A stretch of DNA of 51,910 nt, from contig JAJYFU010000009.1 in NCBI GenBank assembly GCA_021790795.1, positions 1 through 51,910 on the forward strand, read 5' to 3'. This DNA is from Pseudomonadota bacterium. Its GTDB lineage: Bacteria > Pseudomonadota > Gammaproteobacteria > Steroidobacterales > Steroidobacteraceae. The position numbers and the translations under genes were made by a program. Under the pieces are notes generated by a model. That model searched no databases. It was given only the letters and a program-made list of their open reading frames with translations, and was not told the origin of the DNA. Shown here in pieces: positions 24,454-34,287 of this stretch (positions are counted from its first letter, which is position 1; each line of letters begins with the position of its first letter).

Positions 24454-25655
24454 TTTTCTCGACTTTCAACATAGCGGCGGATGCGCTCCGCGGCTTCGAC
24501 GCATTGGGCGACGCTCGGCACGAGCGAGATGCGTACGCGCCCGGCTCCCGGGTTGCCGTGAGCTCCGTCGCGGGCCAGATAGCTGCCGGGCAGCACCAGC
24601 ACCGCCTCGGTCGCATAGAGCTCGCGGGTGAATCTCTCGTCGTCCTCACCCACGGCGGTCCATAGATAGAACGCGCCGTCGGGCTTCTCGACCGGCAGCA
24701 CCGGCGAGAGGATCTCCATCACCCGCGCGAATTTCTCCTGATACAGGCGGCGGTTCTGCGCCGCATGCGCATCGTCGCGCCAGGCGCCGATGCTGGCCAG
24801 TTGGGTCGGCACCGGCATGGCGCAGCCGTGGTAGGTGCGATAGAGCAGGAAACGGGCCATGATGCCCGGATCGCCGCACACGAATCCCGAGCGCAGGCCG
24901 GGCACGCTCGAGCGCTTGGAGAGGCTGTGAAAGACGATGCACCGCTCGAAGCGCTCGCGCCCGGCGGCGGCCGCGGTCGCGAGCAGCCCGGGCGGCGGGT
25001 TGCGCTCCTCGAGATAGATGTCCGCGTAGCACTCGTCGGCGGCGACGATGAAATCATGCTGCTCGGCGAGCCTGAGCGCGCGCTCGAGGAAGGCGCGATC
25101 GAGCACCTTGCCTGTGGGATTGCCCGGACTGCACAGTATCAACACCTGACAGTGCCGCCAGACACTGTCCGGCACCGCCTCGAGCTCCGGCGTGTAACCG
25201 TTGGCGGCCGTGGTGTCGAGCAGGTAGGGGCGGGCGCCGGCCAGCAGCGCCGCGCCCTCGTAGATCTGGTAGAACGGATTGGGCATCGCCACCAGCGCCT
25301 CGCCGCCGCTGGCGTCGACGGCGGCCTGGACGAACGCGAACAGCGCCTCGCGGGTGCCGTTGACGGGCAGCACCATGGTGTCCGGATCGATGCGCCCGGC
25401 GGCCAAGCCGTTGCGGCGCTCGAGCCACGCGGCGCACGCGGCGCGCAGCTCGGCCAGCCCGGCGGTGGTCGGATAGGTGTCCAGGCGGTGCGCGTTGGCG
25501 CGCAGCGCCTCGAGCACCATCGGCGGGGGCGCGTGGCGGGGCTCGCCGATCGACATCGCGATCCGCTCGAGGCGCGCGGGCGGGGCGACACCGGCGTTCA
25601 GGCGCGCGAGGCGCTCGAAGGGATAAGCGTGCAGACGCTCCAGCCGCGGGTTCAT
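24450..25655 (-). CDS. dapC: Succinyldiaminopimelate transaminase DapC
   Basis: PLP-dependent class I aminotransferase, 401 residues, converting N-succinyl-2-amino-6-ketopimelate with glutamate to N-succinyl-L,L-diaminopimelate. The N-terminus '[19 protein letters not shown]' and '[11 protein letters not shown]' are characteristic of DapC rather than ArgD. '[12 protein letters not shown]' and the PLP lysine in '[17 protein letters not shown]' (near residue 245) follow. The start is fixed by the conserved N-terminus. It lies between glnD (16 bases upstream on this strand) and dapD (4-base overlap), giving a map-glnD-dapC-dapD run like that of pseudomonads and xanthomonads. Confidence 0.95.
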   Translation of the reverse strand: MNPRLERLHAYPFERLARLNAGVAPPARLERIAMSIGEPRHAPPPMVLEALRANAHRLDTYPTTAGLAELRAACAAWLERRNGLAAGRIDPDTMVLPVNGTREALFAFVQAAVDASGGEALVAMPNPFYQIYEGAALLAGARPYLLDTTAANGYTPELEAVPDSVWRHCQVLILCSPGNPTGKVLDRAFLERALRLAEQHDFIVAADECYADIYLEERNPPPGLLATAAAAGRERFERCIVFHSLSKRSSVPGLRSGFVCGDPGIMARFLLYRTYHGCAMPVPTQLASIGAWRDDAHAAQNRRLYQEKFARVMEILSPVLPVEKPDGAFYLWTAVGEDDERFTRELYATEAVLVLPGSYLARDGAHGNPGAGRVRISLVPSVAQCVEAAERIRRYVESREK

Positions 25656-25671
25656 GTGTGGCTCCTGGTGC

Positions 25672-28422
25672 TCAGGCGGCGGCGCGCTGGGCGAGCGTGT
25701 GGTACAGCATGTCGCTCAGGCGCGCCGCGCGCGCTTCCTCTAGCGGACGGCCGTCGAGGTCGGTGACGTAGAAGATGTCCTCGGCCCGCTCGCCGACGGT
25801 CACGATCTTGGCCGCCTGCAGCACGATGCCCTCGCTCGTGAGCACCTTGCCGACATCGTACAGCAGCCCGGGCCGGTCTCCGGCGATCAGCTCGATCACC
25901 GAGCGCGCGTTGCGCTCGTCGACACTGATGGCGATCTGAGTCGGTGTGTGAAACATGCGCGCCTGGCGGGGCACGCGCCGGTGCACGGCCACGCTCTCCC
26001 GCGGATGGTTCAGCGAGCGCCACAGCGCCTCCTCGATCTCCTCGCGCCGCTCGCCGTCGGCGATCGGCGCGCCGTCGTCTTCGAGCACATGGTACAGGTC
26101 GAGGCTGAAGCCATCGCCCGTGGGCGTGATGCGCGCATCCACGACGTTCAGGCCAAGCTGATCGAGGACCGCGGTGGTGCGTCCAAAGCCATGCTGCAGC
26201 ACGCGAGTGAAGATCAACACGGCGGTTGTGCCGTGCACGCTGCGCGGGTCGAGCGCCACCAGCGGCTCGTCGGAGCTCGGGTCGCGGTCGGTGAGCAGGC
26301 GCATGTGCCAGGCGGCTTCCTCCGGAGAGTGCTGCAGAAAGTAGCTGTCCGAGAAGCGCCGCCAGACCCGCTCGATGCTCTCCGAGGAGATTCCGCGCGC
26401 CAGCATCAGCTTGCGTGCCGCTTCCCGCGTCTCGCTCACGAGCTGCTCCGGATCGATCGGGGACTCCAGGCCGCGGCGCAGCGCCCGGCGCACGCGGTGG
26501 TAGAAGTCGTGGAACAGCGAGGCTTTCCACGAGTTCCACAGCTTCGGGTTGGTGGCGCGCACGTCCGCGCAGGTGAGCACATAGAGATAATCGAGGTGCG
26601 CCTGATCGCCGACATGGCGGGCAAAGGTGTTGATGACTTCGGGATCGGAGATGTCCTGCTTCTGCGCCGTGAGCGAGAACCCCAGGTGGTTGCGCACCAG
26701 CCAGGCGACCATGCGCGCGTCGTAGGGCGAGAGGCCCTGCTCGAGGCAGAATGCCTCGGCATCGGTCGCGCCGAGCTCGGAATGATCGCCGCCGCGTCCC
26801 TTGGCGATGTCGTGAAACAGCGCCGCCAGATAGGCCACCTCGGGCCGCGGCAGCTGCTGCATGATGCGCGAAGCCTCCGGCAGCTCCTGGTCGTAACGCG
26901 CGATGGCGAAGCGCCGCAGGTTGCTGACCACGAACAGCGTGTGCGCATCGACGGTGTAGGCGTGGAACAGGTCGTACTGCATGCGCCCGACGATGCGCCC
27001 GAAGGCCGGTATGTAGCGCCCGAGCACCCCGTAGGTGTTCATCCGGCGCAGCTCGTGCGTGACGCCGACGGGGGAGCGCACGATCTCCAGGAACAGACGG
27101 TGGTGGCGCGGATTCTGGCGAAACTCCTCGTCGATCAGCCACAGGCTTCTCGCCACGGCGCGCATGGTCGAGGCGCGCACGCCGTCGATGTCCGGATGCT
27201 GCTGCAGCAGCACGAACAGCTCGAGCAGCGCCGCAGGGGCGCGCGCGAACACGGTGTCGCTGACCGCCTCGAGCGATCCGCACCGCACCTGGAAGCGGGC
27301 ATTGAGCGGGCGGGGGGGCTCGCTTTCGGTGAGGATGGCCTCGCGGAACAGCTGCAACAGCAGCTCGTTGAGCAGGCTCACGTCCTTGACGGTGCGATAG
27401 TAGCGCTGCATCAGCTGCTCGACCGCCAGGGTGTAGGAGGCGTCCTCGTAACCGAATATCTCCGCCAGGCGGATCTGGTGGTCGAACAGCAGCCGATCCT
27501 CGCGCCGTCCGGTGAGCACGTGCAGGCCGAAGCGCACCTTCCAGAGAAACGACTGCGCCTGTTGCAGCCGGCGCAGCTCGGCGACGGAGAGAAATCCGTG
27601 ACGCGCCAGCTCATCGAGCGTCTCGGCGCCGAAATGGCGTTTGGCGACCCAGGCGATGGTCTGGATGTCGCGCAGCCCGCCCGGACCGCTCTTGACGTTC
27701 GGCTCGAGGTTGTAGGCGGTGTCGTTGGCCTTCAGGTGCCGCTCGGTCTGCTCGTGCACCTTGGCGTCGAAGAACGCGCGGACCGGCCAGAGGTGCTCCG
27801 GCGCGAGCCGCTCGCGCAGGCGGGCCAGCAGCTCGGGGCTGCCGGCGAGCAGTCTCGCCTCGATCAGCGTGGTCATCACCGAGACGTCGGCCTTGCTTTG
27901 CTCGATGCACTCCTCGACGGTGCGCACGCTGTGTCCGACCTCCAGGCCGATGTCCCAGAGGAACGCGAGGAGCCGCTCGAGCGCGGTACGCTCGGCGCCT
28001 TGCGGCGGGCGGTCCACGAGCACCAGGATGTCGACGTCGGAGCACGGCTGCAGCTCGCCGCGGCCGTAGCCGCCGACGGCCACCAGCGCCGCGCCGCGCA
28101 TCGGCGCCCCGCAATGGGCGCCCCAGAGTTCCTGCAGGAGACGATCGATCAGTTGCGCGCGCGCATGCACCAGCGTCTCGATCGGCTCATCGGCGAAGAA
28201 GCGGGCCTTGAGCTGCTCGCGCGCCTCGGCCAGCAGCTCGCGCAGCGCCGCGGGCGAGTCGTGCGCCGCGCCGATCAGTCCCGGCAGGCGCGCCAGCAGC
28301 GGCCAGTCCGGCGGGCCGGCGCCGGGCGCGGGGACGGGAGGGCTAGGGGCCGGCTCGCCCGCCTCATCCGGCTCGGTCTCTCCGGCGGCCACGGCGTCAA
28401 TGTGCGCGGCGGTCGGCCGCAC
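25672..28422 (-). CDS. glnD: Bifunctional [protein-PII] uridylyltransferase / uridylyl-removing enzyme GlnD
   Basis: Nitrogen sensor that uridylylates PII proteins when glutamine is low and deuridylylates them when it is high. 916 residues with the chosen start. The nucleotidyltransferase domain has 'VAVGGYGRGELQPCSDVDILVL' style signature near residue 120. 'NLEPNVKSGPGGLRDIQTI' marks the conserved linker. The HD hydrolase domain has 'ALFHDIAKGRGGDHS', and two C-terminal ACT domains sense glutamine ('VLIFTRVLQHGFGRTTAVLD', 'VIELIAGDRPGLLYDVGKVL'). The ORF track extends to 28518; that extra part is inside map, so the GTG at 28422 (26-base overlap) is preferred, with the GTG at 28392 as an alternative. 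The first 50 residues are a Pro/Ala/Glu-rich tail not typical of GlnD. Confidence 0.95.
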   Translation of the reverse strand: MRPTAAHIDAVAAGETEPDEAGEPAPSPPVPAPGAGPPDWPLLARLPGLIGAAHDSPAALRELLAEAREQLKARFFADEPIETLVHARAQLIDRLLQELWGAHCGAPMRGAALVAVGGYGRGELQPCSDVDILVLVDRPPQGAERTALERLLAFLWDIGLEVGHSVRTVEECIEQSKADVSVMTTLIEARLLAGSPELLARLRERLAPEHLWPVRAFFDAKVHEQTERHLKANDTAYNLEPNVKSGPGGLRDIQTIAWVAKRHFGAETLDELARHGFLSVAELRRLQQAQSFLWKVRFGLHVLTGRREDRLLFDHQIRLAEIFGYEDASYTLAVEQLMQRYYRTVKDVSLLNELLLQLFREAILTESEPPRPLNARFQVRCGSLEAVSDTVFARAPAALLELFVLLQQHPDIDGVRASTMRAVARSLWLIDEEFRQNPRHHRLFLEIVRSPVGVTHELRRMNTYGVLGRYIPAFGRIVGRMQYDLFHAYTVDAHTLFVVSNLRRFAIARYDQELPEASRIMQQLPRPEVAYLAALFHDIAKGRGGDHSELGATDAEAFCLEQGLSPYDARMVAWLVRNHLGFSLTAQKQDISDPEVINTFARHVGDQAHLDYLYVLTCADVRATNPKLWNSWKASLFHDFYHRVRRALRRGLESPIDPEQLVSETREAARKLMLARGISSESIERVWRRFSDSYFLQHSPEEAAWHMRLLTDRDPSSDEPLVALDPRSVHGTTAVLIFTRVLQHGFGRTTAVLDQLGLNVVDARITPTGDGFSLDLYHVLEDDGAPIADGERREEIEEALWRSLNHPRESVAVHRRVPRQARMFHTPTQIAISVDERNARSVIELIAGDRPGLLYDVGKVLTSEGIVLQAAKIVTVGERAEDIFYVTDLDGRPLEEARAARLSDMLYHTLAQRAAA

Positions 28423-29170
28423 CCAGGGTGAGTACCTCGTGGCCGGTCTCGGTGACCAGAATGGTGTGTTCCCATTGGGCCGAGAGCGAGTGATCCTTGG
28501 TGATGACGGTCCAGCCATCCGGCAGCAGCCGCACGTGGCGCTTGCCGGAGTTGACCATCGGCTCGATCGTGAACGTCATGCCCGTCTCCAGGGTGAGGCC
28601 GGTCCCGGGCTCGCCGTAGTGCAGAACTTGGGGATCCTCGTGGTACACCCGCCCGATGCCGTGACCGCAGTACTCCCGTACCACCGAGTAGTCGTGCTGC
28701 TCGACGAAGGTCTGGATGGCATGACCGATACTCCCGAGCTGTACGCCGGGGCGGACGATCTCGATGCCGCGCCACATCGCCTGGAAGCACGTCTCGCTGA
28801 GGCGCTGGGCATGGGTGGGGGGCTTGCCGACGTAGTACATCCTGCTGGTGTCGCCGTGATAGCCGTCGCGGATCACCGTCACGTCGATGTTGACGATGTC
28901 ACCGGCCTTGAGGCGCTTTTCGTTGGGGATGCCGTGGCAGACCACGTGATTCACCGAGGTGCAGATGGTCTTGGGGAATCCCCGGTAGTTGAGGTTCGCC
29001 GGCACCGAGCGCTGCACCGCGACGATGTAGTCGTGGCAGATGCGATCGAGCTCCTCGGTGGTCACACCGGGAACCACGTGCTCGGCAATCATGTCGAGCA
29101 CGTCGGCGGCCAGCCGGCCGGCGGTGCGCATCTTTTCCTGTTCCTCGGGCGATTTGATCGTCACGGCCAT
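28397..29170 (-). CDS. map: Type I methionine aminopeptidase
   Basis: Removes the initiator methionine from nascent proteins whose second residue is small. 257 residues. The two-metal ligands Asp, Asp, His, Glu, Glu sit in 'VNIDVTVIRDGYHGDTSRM', 'YCGHGIGRVYHEDP', 'FTIEPMVN' and 'QWEHTILVT'. The ATG at 29170 ('MAVTIKSPEEQEKMR') is chosen over the tracked 29245 because it gives the standard N-terminus and has a GGAAA ribosome site. map and rpsB are divergent with 231 bases between start codons, the normal arrangement in Gammaproteobacteria. Confidence 0.97.
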   Translation of the reverse strand: MAVTIKSPEEQEKMRTAGRLAADVLDMIAEHVVPGVTTEELDRICHDYIVAVQRSVPANLNYRGFPKTICTSVNHVVCHGIPNEKRLKAGDIVNIDVTVIRDGYHGDTSRMYYVGKPPTHAQRLSETCFQAMWRGIEIVRPGVQLGSIGHAIQTFVEQHDYSVVREYCGHGIGRVYHEDPQVLHYGEPGTGLTLETGMTFTIEPMVNSGKRHVRLLPDGWTVITKDHSLSAQWEHTILVTETGHEVLTLGAADRRAH

Positions 29171-29237
29171 GAGATTTCCAGCTGAGCTCGAACCGGGGCG
29201 CCGGGGCCGGCACAGACCGGCCGCGGCGCGCAACACA

Positions 29238-29266
29238 TTGTTCATGCGAGGGCTTCATGGTATAAA
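29238..29266 (+). promoter_or_regulatory. Sigma70-type promoter of the rpsB-tsf operon
   Basis: TTGTTC (29238-29243), a 17-base spacer, then TATAAA (29261-29266). The match is good for a ribosomal protein promoter: 4/6 at -35 and 5/6 at -10, with ideal spacing. It lies about 135 bases before the rpsB start, so transcripts carry a leader of about 130 bases. Confidence 0.65.
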
Positions 29267-29272
29267 GCGCGG

Positions 29273-29401
29273 CCTTTTTTGGCAATCAACCCACACGCGC
29301 ATCGCACCATCCGCAGACTGGGTGTCCCCTTGCTGCCCTCACGGGCGCAGGCGGGATGGCTGCGGAGATGCGCGGAGGCTCAACCCAACGAGGAGTTTCC
29401 C
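29273..29401 (+). other. 5' leader of rpsB mRNA, possible S2 autoregulatory RNA
   Basis: The predicted start site is near 29273, leaving about 129 untranslated bases that end in the ribosome site GAGGAG. In Gammaproteobacteria the rpsB leader is known to mediate S2 feedback on rpsB-tsf. This leader is GC-rich with several possible pairings, such as GGGCGCAGGC with upstream C-rich runs, but I could not confirm the conserved structure by eye. Confidence 0.3.
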
Positions 29402-30394
29402 ATGCCTGGCGTATCCATGCGGCAGATGCTGGAGGCGGGTGTCCACTTCGGGCACCAAACCCGCTTCTGGAACCCGAAGATGGCCCCGTACATTTTCGGC
29501 GAGCGCAACCGGATTCATATCATCAATCTCGAGAAGACCCAGCCCCTGTATGGTCAGGCTGCGGCCTTCGTCAAGGGCGTGGCCGCCGACGGCGGCAAGG
29601 TGCTGTTCGTCGGCACCAAGCGCTCGGCGCGCGAATCCATTCAGAAGGAAGCCGAGCGCGCCGGCCAGCCGTTCGTCAATCAGCGCTGGCTCGGCGGCAT
29701 GCTCACGAACTTCAAGACCATCCGCCAGTCCATCAAGCGCCTGGATGAGATTACCGAACTCGCGATCTCCGGTGCCCTGGAGCGGCGCGGGAAGAAAGAG
29801 GCCACCCAGCTGCGCCGCGAGCAGGAGAAGCTCGAGAGGAGCTTGGGCGGCATCAAGCGCATGGAGTCGCTGCCGGATGCGCTGTTCGTGATCGACGTCG
29901 GGCATGAGAAGCTCGCGGTCGACGAGGCGCGCAAGCTGGGAATTCCGGTGGTGGCCGTGGTCGACACGAATTGCTCGCCGGACGGTATCGACTACGTCAT
30001 ACCGGGCAATGACGATGCGATGCGGGCGATTCAGCTGTATGCGTCGGGCATGTCCGACGCGGTGCTCGAAGGCAAGGAATCCGTGCCCACCGTGGTGGTC
30101 GGCGAGGACGAGTTCGTAGAGCTCGACGAGGCCGGCAATCCGCGCAAGAAGTCCGCGCGGGGCGCGCGCAAGCCCGCGACGGTACGCGCCAAGAAGGCGC
30201 CGCCCCGGCGCCGCGTGGCCCCGATCAAGGTAGCGCCGGTCGCCGATCCCGTTGAGGAAGTGGTGGGCGAGGAAGAGACCGTCGAGGCTGTGCCGGAAGT
30301 GGCCGCATCCGGGGGCTCCGGCGCCGCGGCCGCGACCACGATCAGCCGGCGCCCGAGCGGCGGCGCGCCGCGGCGCAAGGGCCGTGGGGACTGA
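29402..30394 (+). CDS. rpsB: 30S ribosomal protein S2 with long C-terminal extension
   Basis: Binds the small subunit at the head-body junction. The first 245 or so residues are ordinary S2: '[22 protein letters not shown]', '[10 protein letters not shown]', '[15 protein letters not shown]', '[15 protein letters not shown]' and '[19 protein letters not shown]'. The protein continues to 330 residues, against about 241 in E. coli. The tail is first basic ('[20 protein letters not shown]'), then acidic ('[17 protein letters not shown]'), then Gly/Ala-rich with a basic end ('[15 protein letters not shown]'). The ATG at 29402 is set by GAGGAG at proper spacing and by the conserved 'MPGVSMRQ'. It is co-transcribed with tsf 16 bases downstream. 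Confidence 0.97.
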   Translation: MPGVSMRQMLEAGVHFGHQTRFWNPKMAPYIFGERNRIHIINLEKTQPLYGQAAAFVKGVAADGGKVLFVGTKRSARESIQKEAERAGQPFVNQRWLGGMLTNFKTIRQSIKRLDEITELAISGALERRGKKEATQLRREQEKLERSLGGIKRMESLPDALFVIDVGHEKLAVDEARKLGIPVVAVVDTNCSPDGIDYVIPGNDDAMRAIQLYASGMSDAVLEGKESVPTVVVGEDEFVELDEAGNPRKKSARGARKPATVRAKKAPPRRRVAPIKVAPVADPVEEVVGEEETVEAVPEVAASGGSGAAAATTISRRPSGGAPRRKGRGD

Positions 30395-30410
30395 GCGAGG
30401 ACCGATCACG

Positions 30411-31304
30411 ATGAATGTCACAGCCGATATCGTCAAACAGCTGCGCGAGCGCACCGGCGCCGGCATGATGGAGTGCAAGAAGGCGCTCGTGGAGAGCGGC
30501 GGCGACTTGGACGCGGCTGCCGAGCTGATGCGCAAGCAAGGTCTCGCGAAGGCCGACAAAAAAGCCGCACGGGTGGCGGCCGAGGGCGTCATTGCGATCG
30601 AGCCGGCCGCCGACGGGCGCGCCGCCGCCATGGTCGAGGTCAATTGCGAGACGGATTTCGTGGCCCGCGAGCAGGACTTCCGTGCTTTTGCGCAGGCAGT
30701 GGCCCGCGAGGCCCTGCGGAGCCGTCCGACCAGCCTCGAAGCTCTGCTCGAGACTCGGGTTGGTGGCGAGAGCCTCGAAGAGCGCCGTCGGGCCCTGGTC
30801 GCCAAGATCGGCGAGAACATCGGTGTGCGCCGCTTCACGCTCTTGACGAGCGCGGGGCAGCTGGGCACATATACTCATGGATCACGTATCGGCGCGCTGG
30901 TGGCCGTGAAGAGCGGAACCGCCGAGCTGGCGCATGAGCTTGCCATGCATGTGGCGGCGAGCAACCCCCGGTACCTGTCGGTGCGTGAGGTGCCGCCGGC
31001 GGTTCTCGAGAAGGAGCGCGAGATCCTGACCGAGCAGGCGCGCGGCGAGGGCAAGCCGCCCGAGATCGTCGTCAAGATGGTCGAGGGGCGGCTGCGCAAG
31101 TCGCTGGGTGAGATCACGCTGCTCGGCCAGCCGTTCGTGAAGGATCCCGATGTGACGGTCGAGAAGCTGCTCAAGGGCGCCGGCGCCGAAGTGAGCGCCT
31201 TCGAGCGCTTCGAAGTCGGCGCGGGGATCGAGAAAAAGCAGGAGAATTTCGTTGCCGAGGTCATGGCCCAGGTCAAAGGCGCCACGACCGCGCCCCGGAC
31301 CTGA
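30411..31304 (+). CDS. tsf: Translation elongation factor Ts
   Basis: Guanine nucleotide exchange factor that recycles EF-Tu-GDP. 297 residues, near the usual 283-295. It has the N-terminal UBA-like domain ('[20 protein letters not shown]'), the core contact motif '[14 protein letters not shown]', and C-terminal '[14 protein letters not shown]'. The ATG at 30411 follows the rpsB stop by 16 bases, with GCGAGGA as ribosome site. The track's upstream extension belongs to rpsB. Confidence 0.97.
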   Translation: MNVTADIVKQLRERTGAGMMECKKALVESGGDLDAAAELMRKQGLAKADKKAARVAAEGVIAIEPAADGRAAAMVEVNCETDFVAREQDFRAFAQAVAREALRSRPTSLEALLETRVGGESLEERRRALVAKIGENIGVRRFTLLTSAGQLGTYTHGSRIGALVAVKSGTAELAHELAMHVAASNPRYLSVREVPPAVLEKEREILTEQARGEGKPPEIVVKMVEGRLRKSLGEITLLGQPFVKDPDVTVEKLLKGAGAEVSAFERFEVGAGIEKKQENFVAEVMAQVKGATTAPRT

Positions 31305-31373
31305 GCCGGCGTTGCCACCGGACCGGCGCCGCGCGGACAGGTTCGGCATCTGAAACGAGTGAAGGTTGGCCCC

Positions 31374-32108
31374 ATGGCGATCGAAAACCCAAAGACTTCG
31401 CGGTTCTCCCGGATCCTGGTGAAGCTCTCGGGGGAGGCGTTGATGGGCCAGGCTGATTACGGGATCGACCCGGCGGTGATCAAGCGCATCGCCGCGGAGC
31501 TCGAGGAGATCAACGGCTTCGGGGTGGAGCTCGCCGTCGTCATCGGCGGCGGCAACATCTTCCGCGGCGCCGGACTGGCCCGCGCCGGGATGGATCGCGT
31601 CACGGCCGATCACATGGGCATGCTGGCCACGGTCATGAATGCCCTGGCCATGCAGGATGCGCTCGAGAGCCGCGGTCTGCACGCGCGCGTGATGTCCGCG
31701 ATTCGCATCAACGAGGTTTGCGAGGACTACATCCGCCGCCGCGCCATCCGTCACCTGGAGAAGGGTCGGGTGGTGATCTGCGCCGCGGGCACCGGTAATC
31801 CGTTCTTCACCACGGACACCGCGGCGGCGCTGCGCGCCATCGAGATCAACGCCGATGTGCTGCTGAAGGCGACCAAGGTCGATGGGGTGTACTCCGACGA
31901 TCCGCTGCGCAACCCGAAGGCCGAGCGCTACCGGCGGCTCACCTTCGATCAGGTGCTTGCTCAGCGGCTCAACGTGATGGACGCCACCGCGATCGTGATG
32001 TGCCGTGACAACCGTTTGCCGCTGCAAGTGTTCAATCTCAATAATCCAGGCGATCTGACCCGCATTGTCCGGGGGGACGAAGTGGGTACGGCCGTGAGCT
32101 GCGAATGA
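31374..32108 (+). CDS. pyrH: Uridylate kinase
   Basis: Phosphorylates UMP to UDP. It is a hexameric amino-acid-kinase-fold enzyme regulated by GTP and UTP. 244 residues (E. coli 241). Motifs: '[13 protein letters not shown]', '[11 protein letters not shown]', '[15 protein letters not shown]', '[17 protein letters not shown]', '[13 protein letters not shown]'. The ATG at 31374 has GAAGG eight bases upstream and is preferred over the GTG at 31359. A 69-base gap separates it from tsf. Confidence 0.97.
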   Translation: MAIENPKTSRFSRILVKLSGEALMGQADYGIDPAVIKRIAAELEEINGFGVELAVVIGGGNIFRGAGLARAGMDRVTADHMGMLATVMNALAMQDALESRGLHARVMSAIRINEVCEDYIRRRAIRHLEKGRVVICAAGTGNPFFTTDTAAALRAIEINADVLLKATKVDGVYSDDPLRNPKAERYRRLTFDQVLAQRLNVMDATAIVMCRDNRLPLQVFNLNNPGDLTRIVRGDEVGTAVSCE

Positions 32109-32132
32109 GCCGAACCGGCCCGGAGGGTGACC

Positions 32133-32690
32133 ATGCTCGATGACATCAAGAAAGACGCGCGCGAGCGGATGGGCAAGTGCGTGCAGAACTATCAGGCGGA
32201 CATGAAGAAGCTGCGCACCGGGCGGGCGCACCCGAGCCTGGTCGAGCACTTGAAGGTCGAGTATTACGGCTCGGAAGTGCCGTTGCAGCAGGTGGCCAGC
32301 ATCGCCGTCGAAGACGGCCGCACGCTGATCATCTCCCCGTGGGAAAAGGGTGCCGTGCAGGCGGTCGAGAAGGCGATATTCAAGTCCGACCTGGGGCTGA
32401 CGCCGATGACCGCCGGCACCGTGATCCGCATACCGATGCCGCCGCTGACGGAGGAGCGCCGCCGCGAAATCGTCAAGGTGCTCAAAGCCGACGCGGAGAA
32501 CGCCCGTGTCGCGGTCCGCGGAGTGCGCCGCGACGTGATGAACGACGTCAAGGACCTGTTGAAGGAGAAGCTGCTCTCGCAGGACGACGAGCGGCGCGCC
32601 GAAACGGAGATCCAGAAGCTCACCGACAAGCACATTGCCGACATCGAGCAGCTTCTGGCGGCCAAAGAAAAGGAAATCATGCAGGTCTGA
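32133..32690 (+). CDS. frr: Ribosome recycling factor
   Basis: Splits post-termination ribosomes together with EF-G. Exactly 185 residues, the E. coli length. 'MLDDIKKDARERMGKCV', 'LRTGRAHPSLVEHLKVEYYG', 'PWEKGAVQAVEKAIFKSDLG' and 'IPMPPLTEERRREIVKVLK' are diagnostic. The ATG at 32133 has CGGAGGG at the correct distance; the GTG at 32127 is rejected because it sits on that ribosome site. Confidence 0.98.
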   Translation: MLDDIKKDARERMGKCVQNYQADMKKLRTGRAHPSLVEHLKVEYYGSEVPLQQVASIAVEDGRTLIISPWEKGAVQAVEKAIFKSDLGLTPMTAGTVIRIPMPPLTEERRREIVKVLKADAENARVAVRGVRRDVMNDVKDLLKEKLLSQDDERRAETEIQKLTDKHIADIEQLLAAKEKEIMQV

Positions 32691-32702
32691 TGGACTCGCG
32701 TA

Positions 32703-33464
32703 GTGTCTCGCACCGCCAACCCCGCCACGCTGCCGCGTCATATCGCGATCACGATGGATGGCAATGGCCGCTGGGCGGCCGAGCGGGGTCTTGCCCGGCC
32801 GGCCGGTCACAAGGCAGGCCTCGAGCCGGTGCGGCTGTGCGTGCGCGAGTGCGCGCGGCTCGGCGTCGAGGCGCTGACGCTGTTCGCCTTTTCGAGCGAG
32901 AACTGGTCGCGTCCGGCCGAGGAGGTCGCCAGCCTGATGGGACTGTTCCTCGAGGCGATCGACCGCGAGGTCAGCGATCTGGACCGCCGGGGTGTGCGCC
33001 TGCGGGTGATCGGCAATCGCCGCGCCCTCTCGGTGCGTCTTCAGGCCCAGATCGCCGCGGCCGAGCAGCGTACCGCGGCCAACACGGGATTGAAGCTGCA
33101 GATCGCCGTGAGCTATGGCGGGCGCTGGGACATCGTACAGGCGGCCCGCACGCTCGCGGCGCGCTGCCTGAGCGGCGAGCTCGACATCGCCTCCCTCGAC
33201 GAGACGCGTTTCGCCTCGGCGCTCGAGCTCAACGGACTGCCCGACCCGGATCTGTTGATTCGCACCGGCGCCGAGCGGCGCATCAGCAACTTTATGCTCT
33301 GGAACCTGGCATACACCGAACTTTATTTCTGCGACTGCCTATGGCCGCAATTCGATGCCGCCGAGCTGGCTCGGGCGCTGGACTTCTTCGCCCACCGCGA
33401 GCGGCGTTTCGGGCTCACCGGTGCACAGCGCCCCGATCGTCCGCCGTCGGCGGCGCAATCGTGA
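32703..33464 (+). CDS. uppS: (2Z,6E)-polyprenyl diphosphate synthase, undecaprenyl type (UppS)
   Basis: cis-Prenyltransferase that builds the C55 undecaprenyl diphosphate carrier for peptidoglycan and O-antigen. 253 residues. Catalytic Asp19 is in 'IAITMDGNGRWA'. 'FAFSSENWSRP', 'VSYGGRWDIVQAA' and 'DLLIRTGAERRISNFMLWNLAYTELYF' style motif segments are all in place. The start is GTG at 32703, 12 bases after frr; no ATG gives the conserved N-terminus. cdsA follows 10 bases later. Confidence 0.96.
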   Translation: MSRTANPATLPRHIAITMDGNGRWAAERGLARPAGHKAGLEPVRLCVRECARLGVEALTLFAFSSENWSRPAEEVASLMGLFLEAIDREVSDLDRRGVRLRVIGNRRALSVRLQAQIAAAEQRTAANTGLKLQIAVSYGGRWDIVQAARTLAARCLSGELDIASLDETRFASALELNGLPDPDLLIRTGAERRISNFMLWNLAYTELYFCDCLWPQFDAAELARALDFFAHRERRFGLTGAQRPDRPPSAAQS

Positions 33465-33474
33465 AAGTGCGACC

Positions 33475-34287
33475 GTGAGCGACTCGCTGCGTTCGCGCGT
33501 CATCACCGCCGCCATCCTGATGGCGCTGTTGCTGGCGGTGCTGTTCGGATTGCCCCCGGGCGCCACGGTGATCGTGCTTGCCCTGACGGTCCTGGTCGGG
33601 GCGTGGGAATGGTCGGGGTTCGTCGAGCGGCGCCGCCTCTGGGTGCGGGGCGCGTACGTGCTGCTCATCGCCGCGGCGCTGGCGCTCGCCTGGCGGCTCA
33701 GCGGCACGCGCGCGGGCCTCGAGCTGTTGCTGGGCGGGGCCCTGCTGTGGTGGCTGGTGGCGCTGGCCTGGATCACGCTGGCACCGCAGCGCGTGGGGCG
33801 CGGCTCGGCGGCCGCGGCCGGAATCTGCGCACTGGTGCCGGCCTGGGTGGCGCTCGCGCGCCTGCGCCTCGATGGCGCGCGCGGCGCCGAGTGGGTGCTG
33901 TTCTGCCTGCTTCTGGTATGGGTGGCGGATATCGGCGCGTACTTCACGGGCCGACGCTTCGGACGGGTGCGCCTGGCGCCACGGGTCTCACCCGCCAAGA
34001 CCTGGGAAGGGGCGCTCGGCGGCGTCGTCTCGTGCATTCCGGTGGCGGTGGCCGGCAGTTTCTGGTTCAGTGTGCCCCTGGGGCGCTTCGTGGCGCTGTG
34101 TCTGGCGGCGGTGGGCTTCTCGATCGTGGGCGACCTGACCGAAAGTCTGCTGAAGCGCTTCGCGGGAGTGAAGGACAGCGGCCGGCTCTTTCCGGGGCAC
34201 GGCGGGGTCATGGACCGCATCGACAGCCTGACCGGGGCCGCCCCGGTGCTGTTGCTCGGTCTCACGGTTATGGGAGTCATGTCATGA
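33475..34287 (+). CDS. cdsA: Phosphatidate cytidylyltransferase (CDP-diglyceride synthase)
   Basis: Makes CDP-diacylglycerol from phosphatidic acid and CTP, the branch point of phospholipid synthesis. 270 residues, hydrophobic throughout with about eight membrane helices. The C-terminal signature '[20 protein letters not shown]' followed by 'MDRIDSL' is the CDS family motif. The start is taken as GTG at 33475 ('[15 protein letters not shown]'), since the track's first 40 residues lie within uppS. The last bases overlap the dxr start as ATGA. Confidence 0.95.
   Translation: MSDSLRSRVITAAILMALLLAVLFGLPPGATVIVLALTVLVGAWEWSGFVERRRLWVRGAYVLLIAAALALAWRLSGTRAGLELLLGGALLWWLVALAWITLAPQRVGRGSAAAAGICALVPAWVALARLRLDGARGAEWVLFCLLLVWVADIGAYFTGRRFGRVRLAPRVSPAKTWEGALGGVVSCIPVAVAGSFWFSVPLGRFVALCLAAVGFSIVGDLTESLLKRFAGVKDSGRLFPGHGGVMDRIDSLTGAAPVLLLGLTVMGVMS

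Noticed and set aside
25948-28431. 827-residue plus-strand ORF opposite glnD
   Set aside because: Antisense shadow of GlnD, His/Arg/Gln-rich with no family features.
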